From Aureibaculum marinum (GTDB lineage: Bacteria > Bacteroidota > Bacteroidia > Flavobacteriales > Flavobacteriaceae), in contig NZ_RPFJ01000001.1 in NCBI RefSeq assembly GCF_003813905.1, positions 124,001-188,000 on the forward strand: a DNA stretch of 64,000 nucleotides, read 5' to 3'. Both the position numbers and the translations under genes were made by a program. A model generated the notes under the pieces. That model was not told the DNA's origin. It worked only from the letters and a program-made list of their open reading frames with translations, and ran no database searches. Below, one piece after another: positions 53,935 through 63,545 of the stretch (the first letter of the stretch is position 1; each line of letters opens with the position of its first letter).

Positions 53935-54738
53935 ATGAGAAAGCAGTTTTTATTATTAGTAGTATCAATAGCTATTTTTAATTACGTACGAGCCCAAAAT
54001 TCCGATGTCGGAATTATATATTACAACTACATAAACAATCAGATTGACGAGAGTTTTAATTCTTATTTAGTATTCAACCAGACCTCTTCACATTATGTTA
54101 CAGCCAAAGATTCATTAGGTCTGTCCAATAGTATTAATAAAAAAAATAAAAATAACGATGAAATGCTAATAGAAGCTGATGAATTTAATGATATTAAAAA
54201 AACGAGAAAAGATGGATTTCAAGTGTTTTTAAATAAAAAAACCGATTCTCTTTATTTTACCAATGCATTTTCGTTGACTTCAAAAATGATATATGCAAAA
54301 GAAAAAACACCAACTATAAACTGGAATTTACAAAACGAAACTAAAAAAATAGGTAATTTTAATTGTAAAAAAGCAACAGCAACTTTTAGAGGAAGAAAAT
54401 ATATTTGTTGGTACACTCAAGAAATACCATTATCTTATGGACCTTGGAAACTTCAGGGACTACCAGGAGTTATTTTAGAGGCCAAGACAGAGGATGAATT
54501 CTTTATAGTATTATTTAAAAAGATCACTTACCCTGTATCAAACATAAAATTACCTTCTAGTAAAAAATCACTCTTAAAGAAAAATACTAAATTTATATCT
54601 TTTGAAGAATATAAGCAAAAACAAAAAGAACGTATAAAAAGAGTTGACAACTCCCTAAAAGTACAAGCAAAGAAGTTTAATGTACAACCTATGCCGTTTA
54701 GTGAAAAAGATAATTTTTTAGAGGTTTTTGGCTTCTAA
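53935..54738 (+). CDS. GLPGLI family protein
   Basis: The 267-residue secreted protein has a signal peptide ending near 'NYVRAQNS' and the family core 'WYTQEIPLSYGPWKLQGLPG' followed by 'VILEA'; the tripeptide GLPG/GLPGLI gives the family its name. The family is restricted to Bacteroidota, usually found beside a CarboxypepD_reg-like beta-barrel protein, exactly as here. A probable periplasmic or export-partner role is inferred; no activity is known. The C-terminal part is Lys-rich. Confidence 0.92.
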   Translation: MRKQFLLLVVSIAIFNYVRAQNSDVGIIYYNYINNQIDESFNSYLVFNQTSSHYVTAKDSLGLSNSINKKNKNNDEMLIEADEFNDIKKTRKDGFQVFLNKKTDSLYFTNAFSLTSKMIYAKEKTPTINWNLQNETKKIGNFNCKKATATFRGRKYICWYTQEIPLSYGPWKLQGLPGVILEAKTEDEFFIVLFKKITYPVSNIKLPSSKKSLLKKNTKFISFEEYKQKQKERIKRVDNSLKVQAKKFNVQPMPFSEKDNFLEVFGF

Positions 54739-54821
54739 ATCTAATAATTCAAATAAAGTATAACAATTTTAAATAGATATCCAAAGGGACAAATAATGTT
54801 CTTTGTTGATAAAAATGCAAT

Positions 54822-55424
54822 TTATTCAATACAAATACCCTTAAGCCCCTCAAAAACAGATAATAGCCTCTCCTCTTCACTTTTTCTAACAGAAATTATA
54901 AACTCACATTTCAGTTCCATTTTCTGTTTGACTATTGTTATATTATGTTCTTTAATGATTCGCATTACCGTATTCATTTGAGGATACTCAAATAAAAGTT
55001 TAAAATGAGTATCTATGGTTTTTGTAACTATTTTAGAGTCTTCCAACGCCATTTGAGCAGCTGTTTTATACGCATTTACCAATCCTCCAACTCCTAATTT
55101 TGTACCTCCAAAATAACGAACTATTACCACCAAAACGTTTGTAACTTCTTTAGATAAAATTTGACCATAAATAGGTTGTCCTGCAGAATTATTCGGCTCA
55201 CCATCATCATTGACACGATATTGCACATCTTCAACTCCCAGTTGCCATGCATAACACCAATGTCTCGCTTTATGATGTTGCTTTTTAAGACTTTCAACTA
55301 TAGGTTTCACCTCATCTTCATTCTTTATAGGATAAACATATCCTAAAAACTTACTTCCCCTATCTTTAAAAATAACTTCCTCAGATGGCTCTAAAATAGT
55401 ATTATATGTGTCCGTTAGCTCCAT
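54822..55424 (-). CDS. yigZ: YigZ/IMPACT family protein
   Basis: The 200-residue protein has the UPF0029 domain ('KARHWCYAWQLG', 'NDDGEPNNSAGQPIYGQI', 'VVIVRYFGGTKLGVGGLVNAY' in parts) in its first 130 residues and a DUF1949-like C-terminal domain. The family is related to eukaryotic IMPACT; YigZ function in bacteria is unclear. It starts 8 bp after the ribD stop on the same strand, so it is probably co-transcribed. Confidence 0.92.
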   Translation of the reverse strand: MELTDTYNTILEPSEEVIFKDRGSKFLGYVYPIKNEDEVKPIVESLKKQHHKARHWCYAWQLGVEDVQYRVNDDGEPNNSAGQPIYGQILSKEVTNVLVVIVRYFGGTKLGVGGLVNAYKTAAQMALEDSKIVTKTIDTHFKLLFEYPQMNTVMRIIKEHNITIVKQKMELKCEFIISVRKSEEERLLSVFEGLKGICIE

Positions 55425-55432
55425 AAAAATTG

Positions 55433-56485
55433 TTACAAATTTACCAAAGGAATAACTATTTTTAAGGTTTCCGATTTTAACTGTTTTCTAGAAATTTCTT
55501 TCCCTTTAATACTTGGAGACTTTACACCATTAAAAAAAGTTGCATTCCCAATAAAAACCCTCGCCTCATCCCACAAATTATCATCAATAAAAGTTTGCAA
55601 TATTTGTGTTCCCCCTTCAACAATTACCGATTGAATTTCACTTTCATACAAATAATCACAAATCTGTTTGGGAATAGCTGCATCAAAATCTATAGCTATT
55701 TTGGTAGTAGTACTACTATCTTTATTAATATTCTCTGTAAATACTATGGTTTTAGCACTTCCATCAAAAACATTACTGTTAGAAGAAATTCTTAAATTTT
55801 TATCCAATACGAGTCTTAACGGATTAACACCATACCAATCACGTACATCTAACCTAGGATTATCTTGTACAACCGTATTAGTACCAACCAAAATAGCTTG
55901 CTCTTCCGCCCTCCATTTATGTACTAATTGACGAGCATATTTCGAAGTTATCCAGACAGGTCTATTCTCTTTCCTTTTAGAAGAAGATGGAGCAATAAAT
56001 CCATCTTTAGTTTCAGCCCACTTTAATATAATATAAGGTCTTTTTTTATTGTGATATGTAAAAAAACGTTTATTTAATTCAACACACTCTTCTTCTAATA
56101 CCCCAACAACAACATTACATCCTGAATTTTTTAATTTCTCTATACCTTTTCCTGCTACAGCTTCAAAAGGATCAACACACCCAACTACAACATTAGGAAT
56201 TTTATGCTTAACTATTAAATCAGAACAAGGTGGTGTTTTTCCATAATGATTACAAGGTTCTAAACTAACATACAAGGTAGATTTTTCTAACAACTCTTTA
56301 TTTTCAACAGAGTTTATTGCATTTACTTCCGCATGACTACCTCCATAAGGACTCGTAAACCCCTCGCCTATCACATCATCATCACACACAATAACACAAC
56401 CAACCATAGGATTAGGCCTAGTTAACCCCAGTCCGTTTTTTGCCAATTGTAAACAACGAGTTATGTAATTTTCATGTATATTCAC
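55433..56485 (-). CDS. ribD: Bifunctional riboflavin deaminase/reductase
   Basis: RibD performs the second and third steps of riboflavin synthesis. The 350-residue protein has the deaminase zinc site His51 and Glu53 ('HAEVNAI'), Cys78 and Cys87 ('EPCNHYGKTPPC'), then a reductase domain (about 145-350) with 'LKWAETKDGFIA', 'ILVGTNTVVQDNPRL' and 'VIVEGGTQILQTFI'. The start is a GTG at 56485, fixed by the family N-terminus and by a -7 box ending 4 nt before it. Only 27 bp separate it from the divergent GNAT start. Confidence 0.95.
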   Translation of the reverse strand: MNIHENYITRCLQLAKNGLGLTRPNPMVGCVIVCDDDVIGEGFTSPYGGSHAEVNAINSVENKELLEKSTLYVSLEPCNHYGKTPPCSDLIVKHKIPNVVVGCVDPFEAVAGKGIEKLKNSGCNVVVGVLEEECVELNKRFFTYHNKKRPYIILKWAETKDGFIAPSSSKRKENRPVWITSKYARQLVHKWRAEEQAILVGTNTVVQDNPRLDVRDWYGVNPLRLVLDKNLRISSNSNVFDGSAKTIVFTENINKDSSTTTKIAIDFDAAIPKQICDYLYESEIQSVIVEGGTQILQTFIDDNLWDEARVFIGNATFFNGVKSPSIKGKEISRKQLKSETLKIVIPLVNL

Positions 56486-56489
56486 CTCG

Positions 56490-56497
56490 CAAAAATA
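56490..56497 (-). promoter_or_regulatory. -7 box of ribD promoter
   Basis: TATTTTTG on the minus strand matches TAnnTTTG and ends 4 nt before the GTG start of ribD. It also lies inside the 27-bp gap to the divergent GNAT gene. Confidence 0.55.
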
Positions 56498-56512
56498 CAG
56501 CTTTTAGAAGAT

Positions 56513-56989
56513 ATGAATATTAGAAAAATTAAACCTTCAGACAATCCTGAAATTGAGCACATTATAAAAACTTCAATTGTAGAATTTGGATTACCTACTA
56601 CCGGAACAGCCTATGAAGATATTGAAACCTCTAAAATGTACGAATCTTACCAAGGCAAAAATGAAATATATTTAGTTTTAGAAGAAAATGCTTCTATTGT
56701 TGGTGGTGCAGGAATTAAAGCGTTAAAAAACAACAAAAATAATGTCTGTGAATTACAAAAAATGTATTTTAATCCTATAGCCAGAGGTAAAGGCTATGGA
56801 AGCATTTTAATCAAAAAATGTTTAACCTTTGCCAAAGATTTTGGTTATTCGCAGTGCTATATTGAAACTGACCCTAGAATGAAAGCTGCCATCCACCTTT
56901 ACAAAAAAAATGGATTTACTTTATTAGAAAAACCTTTGGGCAATACCGGCCATAGCTCTTGTAGTATCTGGATGATAAAAAACCTATAA
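56513..56989 (+). CDS. GNAT-family N-acetyltransferase
   Basis: The ATG at 56513 (MNIRKIKPSDNPE) gives 158 residues; the longer frame would run into ribD. 'LQKMYFNPIARGKGYGSILIKKCL' (in parts) carries the CoA-binding R-G-x-G-x-G pattern, and 'DPRMKAAIHLYKKNGFTLLEKPLGNTGH' (in parts) follows. It ends 1 bp before prmC and is likely first in a three-gene operon with prmC and an AI-2E-type permease. Confidence 0.88.
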   Translation: MNIRKIKPSDNPEIEHIIKTSIVEFGLPTTGTAYEDIETSKMYESYQGKNEIYLVLEENASIVGGAGIKALKNNKNNVCELQKMYFNPIARGKGYGSILIKKCLTFAKDFGYSQCYIETDPRMKAAIHLYKKNGFTLLEKPLGNTGHSSCSIWMIKNL

Positions 56990-56990
56990 A

Positions 56991-57881
56991 ATGACATTAG
57001 CAAGTTTAAAATCTGTTTTTTTTAAAGAACTTAACAAAATTTACACCAAAGAAGAGGTATTATCTTTCTATTACATTTTAGTAAAAGAATATTTAGATCT
57101 AGAAAAATCAGAAGTTTTTTTAAAACCAGAACTACAAATTTCAAAAACTCAAGTCACTCTTTTTAACAATTCAATCCTAGCATTAAAACAAGAAAAACCA
57201 ATACAATATATTATTGGAAAAACATATTTTTATAGTTTAACTTTTAAAGTAAATAAAAATGTTTTAATACCTAGACCAGAAACAGAAGAATTAGTAGCTT
57301 GGATACTTTCAGAGGTTAGCAATAAAAACGCCAATGACACGAAATCAAATTTAAACATACTTGATATTGGCACAGGAAGTGGCTGTATTGCAATTAGTTT
57401 AGCAAAGAATTTAAAACTATCAGAAGTTTTTGCTATTGATATTTCTAAGAAGGCTTTATATATAGCCAAACAAAATGCAGAGTTAAACAAAACTAAAGTA
57501 AACTTTTTAGAACAAGATATTTTAAACCTCTCTAAAACAAATCCAATTTTAAATTCTCAAAAATATGATGTTATTGTAAGTAACCCTCCTTATGTTAGAG
57601 AATTAGAAAAACAAGAAATAAAAAATAATGTATTACTAAACGAACCTCATTTAGCTTTATTTGTAAAAGACAACAATCCTTTATTATTTTATAACAAAAT
57701 AGCCGATTTTGCACTAAAAAATTTGACAGAATACGGAAAAATATTTTTTGAAATAAACCAATATTTAGCTTCAGAAACCGTTAATTTACTTAAACAAAAA
57801 GGATTTGAAAATATTGAATTACGCACAGATCTTTTTGGTAACAAAAGGATGATAAAAGCATCCATTAAATCAAATCTTTAA
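56991..57881 (+). CDS. prmC: Release factor glutamine methyltransferase
   Basis: PrmC methylates the GGQ glutamine of peptide-release factors. The 296-residue protein has a helical N-terminal domain (about 1-75) and a SAM domain with 'ILIPRPETEELV', 'LDIGTGSGCIAISLA' at 124-138, and the catalytic 'SNPPYV' at 197-202. 'FFEINQ' and the C-terminal 'ELRTDLFGNKRMI' are typical. The gene starts directly after the GNAT stop. Confidence 0.95.
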   Translation: MTLASLKSVFFKELNKIYTKEEVLSFYYILVKEYLDLEKSEVFLKPELQISKTQVTLFNNSILALKQEKPIQYIIGKTYFYSLTFKVNKNVLIPRPETEELVAWILSEVSNKNANDTKSNLNILDIGTGSGCIAISLAKNLKLSEVFAIDISKKALYIAKQNAELNKTKVNFLEQDILNLSKTNPILNSQKYDVIVSNPPYVRELEKQEIKNNVLLNEPHLALFVKDNNPLLFYNKIADFALKNLTEYGKIFFEINQYLASETVNLLKQKGFENIELRTDLFGNKRMIKASIKSNL

Positions 57882-57912
57882 TTAACTTTGCCAAAAAAAT
57901 CATTCAGTTGTA

Positions 57913-58959
57913 ATGAACAATCTTAAAACCACAAATACATTATTACTAATATTAGTAGTACCTGTCGTTTTTTATTTATTGAAAATACTATCTTTTATAT
58001 TTATACCTCTCGTATTTTCAATGTTTATTGCATTATTATTCTTGCCAATTATGCGTTGGTTACAAAGAAGAGGTGTACCTAAAGCCATAAGTATTTCAAT
58101 AGTTATTTTACTGATTATAGGCGGATTAAAAATAGGAAGCGAATTAATTCATCTTTCTAGTAGAGAAATTATTGCAACAAATGATGCTTTTCTTGAAAAA
58201 GCACAAATAAAATTACTTGCAATGCTTAATTCAATGGAAGATTTTTTTGGAATTGAATTAGCAAAAGATCGTAATTTTTTAAATCAATTTTTAAACAACG
58301 ATAATTTTGGAAATACAATAAGTTATATTGCAAACACCATAACTATGACATTAATGACTGCATTTTTTGTGGTATTATGGTTAGCAGAATCTATTAATTT
58401 TCAAAAATTAATGAATTCTACAATTCTCAAGAAAAAACATGCGTCTATAAAAACATTCAGAAAAATTGAGAAAGAATTAATTAAGTTTATAAAAGTTAAG
58501 TTTTTAGTCAGCTTAGGTACTGGAATTTTTACTGGATTAGCTTGTTACTTTTTTGATGTTAGTTTTCCTATCTTTTGGGGGCTTTTTGCATTTGTAATTA
58601 ACTTCGTTCAAATGGTAGGCTCTTTTGCAACCATAATACTCTTATCAATTTTTGCTTTTGTTGAATTAGATCTTAACAGTATTTTATTATTTTTTGTTAT
58701 TTCCATTACAGGAGTTCAAGTACTATTTGGAAGTATTTTAGAACCTATTTTTATGGGTAAATCTTTCTCAATAAATATAATTACCGTACTTGTAATGTTA
58801 ATGTTATGGGGCTTTATTTGGGGTATTCCTGGTATGATTATGTCTATACCAATAACTGTATTTATAAAAATTATATTAGAACAATTTCCTCAAACGAAAG
58901 TAATAGCTAATATTATTTCAGGAAATGACAATGTGATTCAATTGCCTTTAAAAAAATAA
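57913..58959 (+). CDS. AI-2E family transporter (TqsA/PerM-like permease)
   Basis: The 348-residue protein has about seven membrane helices and the PF01594 layout: 'FIFIPLVFSMFIALLFLPIMRWLQRRGVPKA' (in parts) at the N-terminus, a hydrophilic region near 75-140, and C-terminal segments with 'VLFGSILEPIFMGKSFSINII' (in parts) and 'LWGFIWGIPGMIMSIPITV'. The family name comes from the autoinducer-2 exporter, but most members have other or unknown substrates. It is the last gene of the GNAT-prmC unit. Confidence 0.9.
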   Translation: MNNLKTTNTLLLILVVPVVFYLLKILSFIFIPLVFSMFIALLFLPIMRWLQRRGVPKAISISIVILLIIGGLKIGSELIHLSSREIIATNDAFLEKAQIKLLAMLNSMEDFFGIELAKDRNFLNQFLNNDNFGNTISYIANTITMTLMTAFFVVLWLAESINFQKLMNSTILKKKHASIKTFRKIEKELIKFIKVKFLVSLGTGIFTGLACYFFDVSFPIFWGLFAFVINFVQMVGSFATIILLSIFAFVELDLNSILLFFVISITGVQVLFGSILEPIFMGKSFSINIITVLVMLMLWGFIWGIPGMIMSIPITVFIKIILEQFPQTKVIANIISGNDNVIQLPLKK

Positions 58960-59262
58960 TTTCCTACTCTTTTTTTAGATTATTTTAATTACTTTTACGG
59001 CATTAAAAGTTGGGCACAACAACCCTACAATGTGTTTTAACTTTTAATAAATTACTGCGATTAATTTGATTGAACTGATTTAAAGAAAACTAGAGTTATT
59101 ATTAGAATTTATTTGTTTTTCTATAAAAGTGATTTTTTCTAACTTCAAAAAAATAGAACAAAACAATTTTTAATAATATAAAAAGCATTTATTTAAGTTC
59201 AAATAGTCAACCCCCTATTTAATCGTGTAAAAAGATTATAAACATTTTTTAACACAAAAATT
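58960..59262. other. 303-bp intergenic region with one structured element
   Basis: No gene is visible. An inverted repeat ATTAAAAGTT (59002-59011)/AACTTTTAAT (59039-59048) encloses a loop in which CACA can pair with TGTG, giving a hairpin of 47 nt without a T-run. The rest is AT-rich with no clear TAnnTTTG box in front of the T9SS gene. Confidence 0.5.
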
Positions 59263-60744
59263 ATGAGGAGTTGTATCACTTTATTATTTACCATTTTTAA
59301 CATTATTTCAATTTTTTCTCAAGATTTAGGGTATGGGCTTATTGCAAATGATTTATCGAATAAACCCATGCAAGACATTGCAAAACCAAATTATTTAAAA
59401 AGCATAACCGACCCTTCCTTTGGCACTACAATTAGAAGGATTACCAACGCTAAAGATGGAGAAATTATCAAGCCAATGTACAGTACTATTCAAGCTTGGA
59501 ATGCAGACGAATCTTATATGATAGTGTACCAAGTTGGTAAAGGACACATGCTATTAAACGGAAAAACATATGAATTTATACGTTTTTTAGACGATGTAGT
59601 ACCTGATGATATTGAGCAAATATTTTGGGATTTTAGTAATCCAAAGTACTTTTATTATTTAGAAGCGAACACTCACAACTTTATTAAATATAATATTGAC
59701 ACAAAAAATAAAGATCTTATAGTTAATTTAAATACTGCTTCTGGATGTAATGGTAATATTAGCTTAGGAAATGATGTACAAATGATGTCATGGGATTCTG
59801 ATATTATTAGTTTTAGGTGCGATAATAAAAGTGCATTTTATTATAAAATCTCTACAGGAACCACTACACCTTTTGATATTACTAACATAAATTATCTTGC
59901 TCCAATGCCTACTCCATCTGGAAAATACTTTTATCATAACAAAGCATCTTACAACTCTTCCGGAAACCTACATCTGGTTTTAAATGAATTAAGTGGAGAG
60001 CATTCATGTATGGGACAATTAGGAAATGGAAATGATGCTTATTTTGCCGTTGCATTTGATCCCACACCACAAGGAGGTTGTGTCGGAAATCTTGTAGCTC
60101 ACGACATGGCTAGCGGAGACTGTTTTGAAATTATAAGCCAAGCCAAAGGTTATAATTATGCTCAAACAGGTACACATATTTCTGCTTTAGCTTACAAAAA
60201 TACTCAACCAGGATGGGTAGCCGCATCCATGATTGGATACGACGAAGACGGTCAAAGTTTATTAGATCAAGAACTTATTATAGCAAAAGCAGACAAAAAC
60301 GATATTAAAGTATACAGAATTGGACATCACAGAGCTGATGAAAACGAATTTGATTATTGGGGAGAACCTCATGCCGTTATAAGTCCATCAGGAACTCGAG
60401 TGCTTTTTGGTTCTGACTGGAGTGGTAGCGATGATGGAAAATCAATAGACTGTTATGTTGTAGAACTTCCAATTTATAACAATGCCTCATTGACTGTAGC
60501 TGAAAAAGAAATTGAAAACTCAATTAATATCTTTCCAAATCCAACTAACAGCAAACTAACCATTAATAATCAAAGCGGAATGGAAATTAAAAATGCAAAT
60601 CTATATAATACAAATGGGCAAAAGATTAAATCATTAAATATCATCGATAAAAACATTGACGTATCCAATATCACTAGTGGTGTTTATTTTCTAACTTTTA
60701 TATTAGAAAACACAACTATCAAAAAGAAAATTATAATAGAATAA
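59263..60744 (+). CDS. T9SS-secreted beta-propeller-like protein
   Basis: The 493-residue protein has a signal peptide ending near 'ISIFSQD' and a propeller-like body with 'FGTTIRRITNAKDGE', 'YSTIQAWNADESYMIVY' and 'ISPSGTRVLFGSDWSG'. These WD40/PD40-like repeats recall oligogalacturonate-lyase-like propellers. The last ~75 residues form the type IX secretion sorting domain: 'INIFPNPTNSKLTI', 'NGQKIKSL' and 'GVYFLTF' before a Lys-rich end. It is therefore probably exported across the outer membrane and anchored or released. No catalytic residues are recognised. Confidence 0.85.
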   Translation: MRSCITLLFTIFNIISIFSQDLGYGLIANDLSNKPMQDIAKPNYLKSITDPSFGTTIRRITNAKDGEIIKPMYSTIQAWNADESYMIVYQVGKGHMLLNGKTYEFIRFLDDVVPDDIEQIFWDFSNPKYFYYLEANTHNFIKYNIDTKNKDLIVNLNTASGCNGNISLGNDVQMMSWDSDIISFRCDNKSAFYYKISTGTTTPFDITNINYLAPMPTPSGKYFYHNKASYNSSGNLHLVLNELSGEHSCMGQLGNGNDAYFAVAFDPTPQGGCVGNLVAHDMASGDCFEIISQAKGYNYAQTGTHISALAYKNTQPGWVAASMIGYDEDGQSLLDQELIIAKADKNDIKVYRIGHHRADENEFDYWGEPHAVISPSGTRVLFGSDWSGSDDGKSIDCYVVELPIYNNASLTVAEKEIENSINIFPNPTNSKLTINNQSGMEIKNANLYNTNGQKIKSLNIIDKNIDVSNITSGVYFLTFILENTTIKKKIIIE

Positions 60745-60786
60745 AACAAATTTAAAAGTATTAGTTATAAAAAAACAGCTGTAAAA

Positions 60787-60846
60787 AAATAACCTCTTAT
60801 TTATTTATCAATAACATTCATAAATACTTTATTTAAGAGGTTATTT
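60787..60846 (+). terminator. Long-loop hairpin after the T9SS gene
   Basis: A 13-bp stem AAATAACCTCTTA/TAAGAGGTTATTT with a 34-nt loop, 42 bp after the stop. It ends 4 bp before the glgP-like promoter box. T-run is weak, so efficiency is uncertain. Confidence 0.5.
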
Positions 60847-60850
60847 GCCC

Positions 60851-60858
60851 TATTTTTG
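60851..60858 (+). promoter_or_regulatory. -7 box of the phosphorylase-like gene
   Basis: TATTTTTG matches TAnnTTTG, 25 bp before the ATG at 60884 and just after the hairpin. Confidence 0.5.
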
Positions 60859-60883
60859 TATTTTAATTTAATCCAAACCAAAC

Positions 60884-62524
60884 ATGTCTTCAAAATACAA
60901 TCAATGGTACCACCCATACAAACCAGCAAAAGAATTTAATAAAAAAGTGGCTTACTTTAGCATGGAATTTGGTATTGATCAAGCCTTAAAAATTTACTCT
61001 GGTGGACTTGGTTTTTTAGCAGGTTCTCACATGCGTTCAGCTTTTGAACTTAAACAAAATCAGATTGGCATAGGTATGCTTTGGAAATATGGTTATTATG
61101 ACCAAAATAGAAATGATGACCAAACATTAAAAGTAGATTTTTTAGAAAAACATTACGATTTTTTAGAAGATTCTGGTCTAGAGGTTAAAATTAAGCTTCA
61201 CGACAACGACTCGGTAAAAGTTCGTGCTATGGTATTAAAGCCAGAAATATTTGGTACAGTTCCAATTTATTTATTAACTACAGATGTAGAAGGTAACGAT
61301 CATTTATCTAGAACAATTACCAATCATTTATATGATTCTAATCAAACTACACGAGTGTCACAAAGTATTGTCTTAGGTGTTGGAGGTGCAAAAATTGTTG
61401 AAGCTCTAGGTGGAGCCGATGTTTATCACCTCAATGAAGGCCATGCTCTTCCTGCTTTTTATTATTTAAGAGATCAAGGCGTAAAGAAAAATCAAATGGT
61501 TTTTACCACGCACACACCTGAAAAAGCTGGAAATGAAGAACGTGAAGCTCGTCATCTGAACCGTTGTGGATTTTTTGGCAGAACTTTATCTAATGAAGAA
61601 TTAGAAAAAGAAATGGTTAATGGAGGTATGATAAACTATACTGTATCAGCCTTGAGAATGGCTAAAAAATCTAATGCCGTTTCTAAATTACATGCCAAAG
61701 TTTCACAAAATATGTGGAAAAATTATAACGGGATAAGTAAAATTATTCCAATAACTAATGCTCAAAATCAAAAATTTTGGCAAGATGTAAAACTAAAAAA
61801 TGCCGCAACTAAAAAAAATGTCAAAACCTTTACTAAAAGAAAGAAAGAGTTAAAAAAAGAACTTTTTGAAGAAGTATATCGTCAGACAGGAAAACAATTT
61901 GATCCTAATATTTTAACTGTTGTTTGGGCAAGAAGATTTGCTGCTTATAAAAGAGCTGACTTATTACTTTTTGATTCTGATCGTTTTGAAAAATTAATTT
62001 CTAACAGTAAATACCCTATACAAATTATTTGGGCCGGAAAACCATATCCATTCGATTATGGAGCCATTGATAATTTTAACTATTTAATTAATTACTCTAA
62101 ACCTAGACCCAACATTACGGTTTTAACAGGTTATGAAATTGAACTCTCAAAAAAACTAAAAAAAGGATCAGACATTTGGTTAAATACTCCTAGAATTACT
62201 CGTGAAGCTTCTGGAACTAGTGGTATGACAGCTGCCATGAATGGATCTGTAAACGTCTCTACAAATGATGGATGGATTCCTGAATTTGTAAAAGATGGCA
62301 AAAACTGCTTTGTTTTTTCTGAAGTAGATCACAACTTACCTACTTGGGAACAAGATAAATTGGACAGCGAAAGCCTTTATAATATTTTAGAAAATAAAGT
62401 TTTACCGTTATATTATAATTCACCAAATAGCTGGAAAGAAATTGTGTTTAATAGTATAGATGATGTTTTACCTGAATTTGGCAGTAAACGAATGGCAACC
62501 CAATACTATAAGGAACTCTATTAA
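60884..62524 (+). CDS. Alpha-glucan phosphorylase-like GT35 protein lacking the PLP lysine
   Basis: The 546-residue protein is close to the short alpha-glucan phosphorylase group: 'AYFSMEFGID', 'YSGGLGFLAGSHMRSA', 'VYHLNEGHALPAF', 'WARRFAAYKRADLLLF' and 'EASGTSGM' (441-448) are all family signatures. In GT35 enzymes the residue after 'GM' in the last motif is the Lys that holds pyridoxal phosphate; here it is Thr449 ('GMTAAMNG'). Either catalysis differs or the protein is a regulatory paralogue. From memory, Thr is common in Bacteroidota homologues, which would make it a conserved subfamily. Typical GT35 enzymes are about 800 residues. Confidence 0.85.
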   Translation: MSSKYNQWYHPYKPAKEFNKKVAYFSMEFGIDQALKIYSGGLGFLAGSHMRSAFELKQNQIGIGMLWKYGYYDQNRNDDQTLKVDFLEKHYDFLEDSGLEVKIKLHDNDSVKVRAMVLKPEIFGTVPIYLLTTDVEGNDHLSRTITNHLYDSNQTTRVSQSIVLGVGGAKIVEALGGADVYHLNEGHALPAFYYLRDQGVKKNQMVFTTHTPEKAGNEEREARHLNRCGFFGRTLSNEELEKEMVNGGMINYTVSALRMAKKSNAVSKLHAKVSQNMWKNYNGISKIIPITNAQNQKFWQDVKLKNAATKKNVKTFTKRKKELKKELFEEVYRQTGKQFDPNILTVVWARRFAAYKRADLLLFDSDRFEKLISNSKYPIQIIWAGKPYPFDYGAIDNFNYLINYSKPRPNITVLTGYEIELSKKLKKGSDIWLNTPRITREASGTSGMTAAMNGSVNVSTNDGWIPEFVKDGKNCFVFSEVDHNLPTWEQDKLDSESLYNILENKVLPLYYNSPNSWKEIVFNSIDDVLPEFGSKRMATQYYKELY

Positions 62525-62595
62525 TATTTTTAAATTTAAACCATTCTAAAAAGAAAGGTTTAAACGCAAAATTATATACTTAATAAAAAAGCAAA

Positions 62596-63276
62596 ATGCG
62601 AATAGACATAATTTCTGTATTGCCAGATTTAATTAAAAGCCCTTTTCAACATTCAATTATAAAAAGAGCTATTGATAAAAAATTAGTAGAAGTTCATTTT
62701 CATAATTTGCGTGATTATGCAATTAATGATTATGGCAAAATTGATGACGCTCCATATGGAGGAGAATCTGGAATGGTTATGATGATAGAACCAATTGATA
62801 AATGTATATCAAAATTACAATCAGAACGAAATTATGATGAAATAATTTACATGACACCTGATGCTGAAACCTTAAATCAGCAAACTGCTAACACATTATC
62901 TTTAAAAGAAAATATAATTATTTTATGTGGTCATTATAAAGGAATAGACCATCGGGTACGAGATTTATTAATCACCAAAGAGATTTCTATCGGTGACTAT
63001 GTACTTAGTGGAGGTGAATTAGCAGCAGCAGTTTTATGCGATAGCATCATAAGGTTGATTCCTGGTGTTTTAGGAAATGAAACTTCAGCATTAAGTGACT
63101 CTTTTCAGGACGGACTTTTAGCTCCTCCTGTTTATACTAGACCAGCTGAATATAAAAATATAAAAGTACCCGAAATATTATTGTCAGGTAATTTTCCAAA
63201 AATTGATAACTGGAAATCAGAAAAAGCTCTAGAAAGAACAAAACGTATTCGTCCTGATTTATTAAAAAATCAATAA
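62596..63276 (+). CDS. trmD: tRNA (guanine37-N1)-methyltransferase
   Basis: TrmD makes m1G37 in tRNA, preventing frameshifts. The 226-residue SPOUT enzyme has '[14 protein letters not shown]' at the start, '[14 protein letters not shown]', the trefoil-knot segment '[12 protein letters not shown]' and '[14 protein letters not shown]'. It lies upstream of rplS, the usual trmD-rplS order, here without rpsP or rimM. Confidence 0.97.
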   Translation: MRIDIISVLPDLIKSPFQHSIIKRAIDKKLVEVHFHNLRDYAINDYGKIDDAPYGGESGMVMMIEPIDKCISKLQSERNYDEIIYMTPDAETLNQQTANTLSLKENIIILCGHYKGIDHRVRDLLITKEISIGDYVLSGGELAAAVLCDSIIRLIPGVLGNETSALSDSFQDGLLAPPVYTRPAEYKNIKVPEILLSGNFPKIDNWKSEKALERTKRIRPDLLKNQ

Positions 63277-63466
63277 TTGGGTTTTGAATAGAAATTACAT
63301 TTCTTAAATTTTATTCAACAACACTAAAAGAACACATCATATTTCTGTAGCAAAAGTTCTAATTTACAACATCCAACAACTACTTAATTGAGTATCAATT
63401 TTTTAACACACAAAATATCTACAACAAAAAAAAAGCACTACAGTCAACTCTTACAAAATAATTTAT

Positions 63467-63474
63467 TACATTTG
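63467..63474 (+). promoter_or_regulatory. -7 box of rplS promoter
   Basis: TACATTTG matches TAnnTTTG and would start transcription near 63479, leaving a leader of about 65 nt before rplS. Confidence 0.6.
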
Positions 63475-63478
63475 CACA

Positions 63479-63545
63479 CTCAAAATCAACCTCTGACGAA
63501 AATCGTGAATGTTGGTATTTGAAATTTTCTTATAAAATATTAAAA
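63479..63545 (+). promoter_or_regulatory. Structured 5' leader of rplS (candidate L19 autoregulatory leader)
   Basis: AUCAAC (63485-63490) can pair with GUUGGU (63511-63516), enclosing an internal loop and an inner ACG-AAAAU-CGU hairpin. A two-part stem directly before a ribosomal-protein gene fits a protein-binding leader. An L19-leader RNA class has been reported in Flavobacteria (recalled, not checked). This specific match is inferred from structure and position. Confidence 0.55.
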
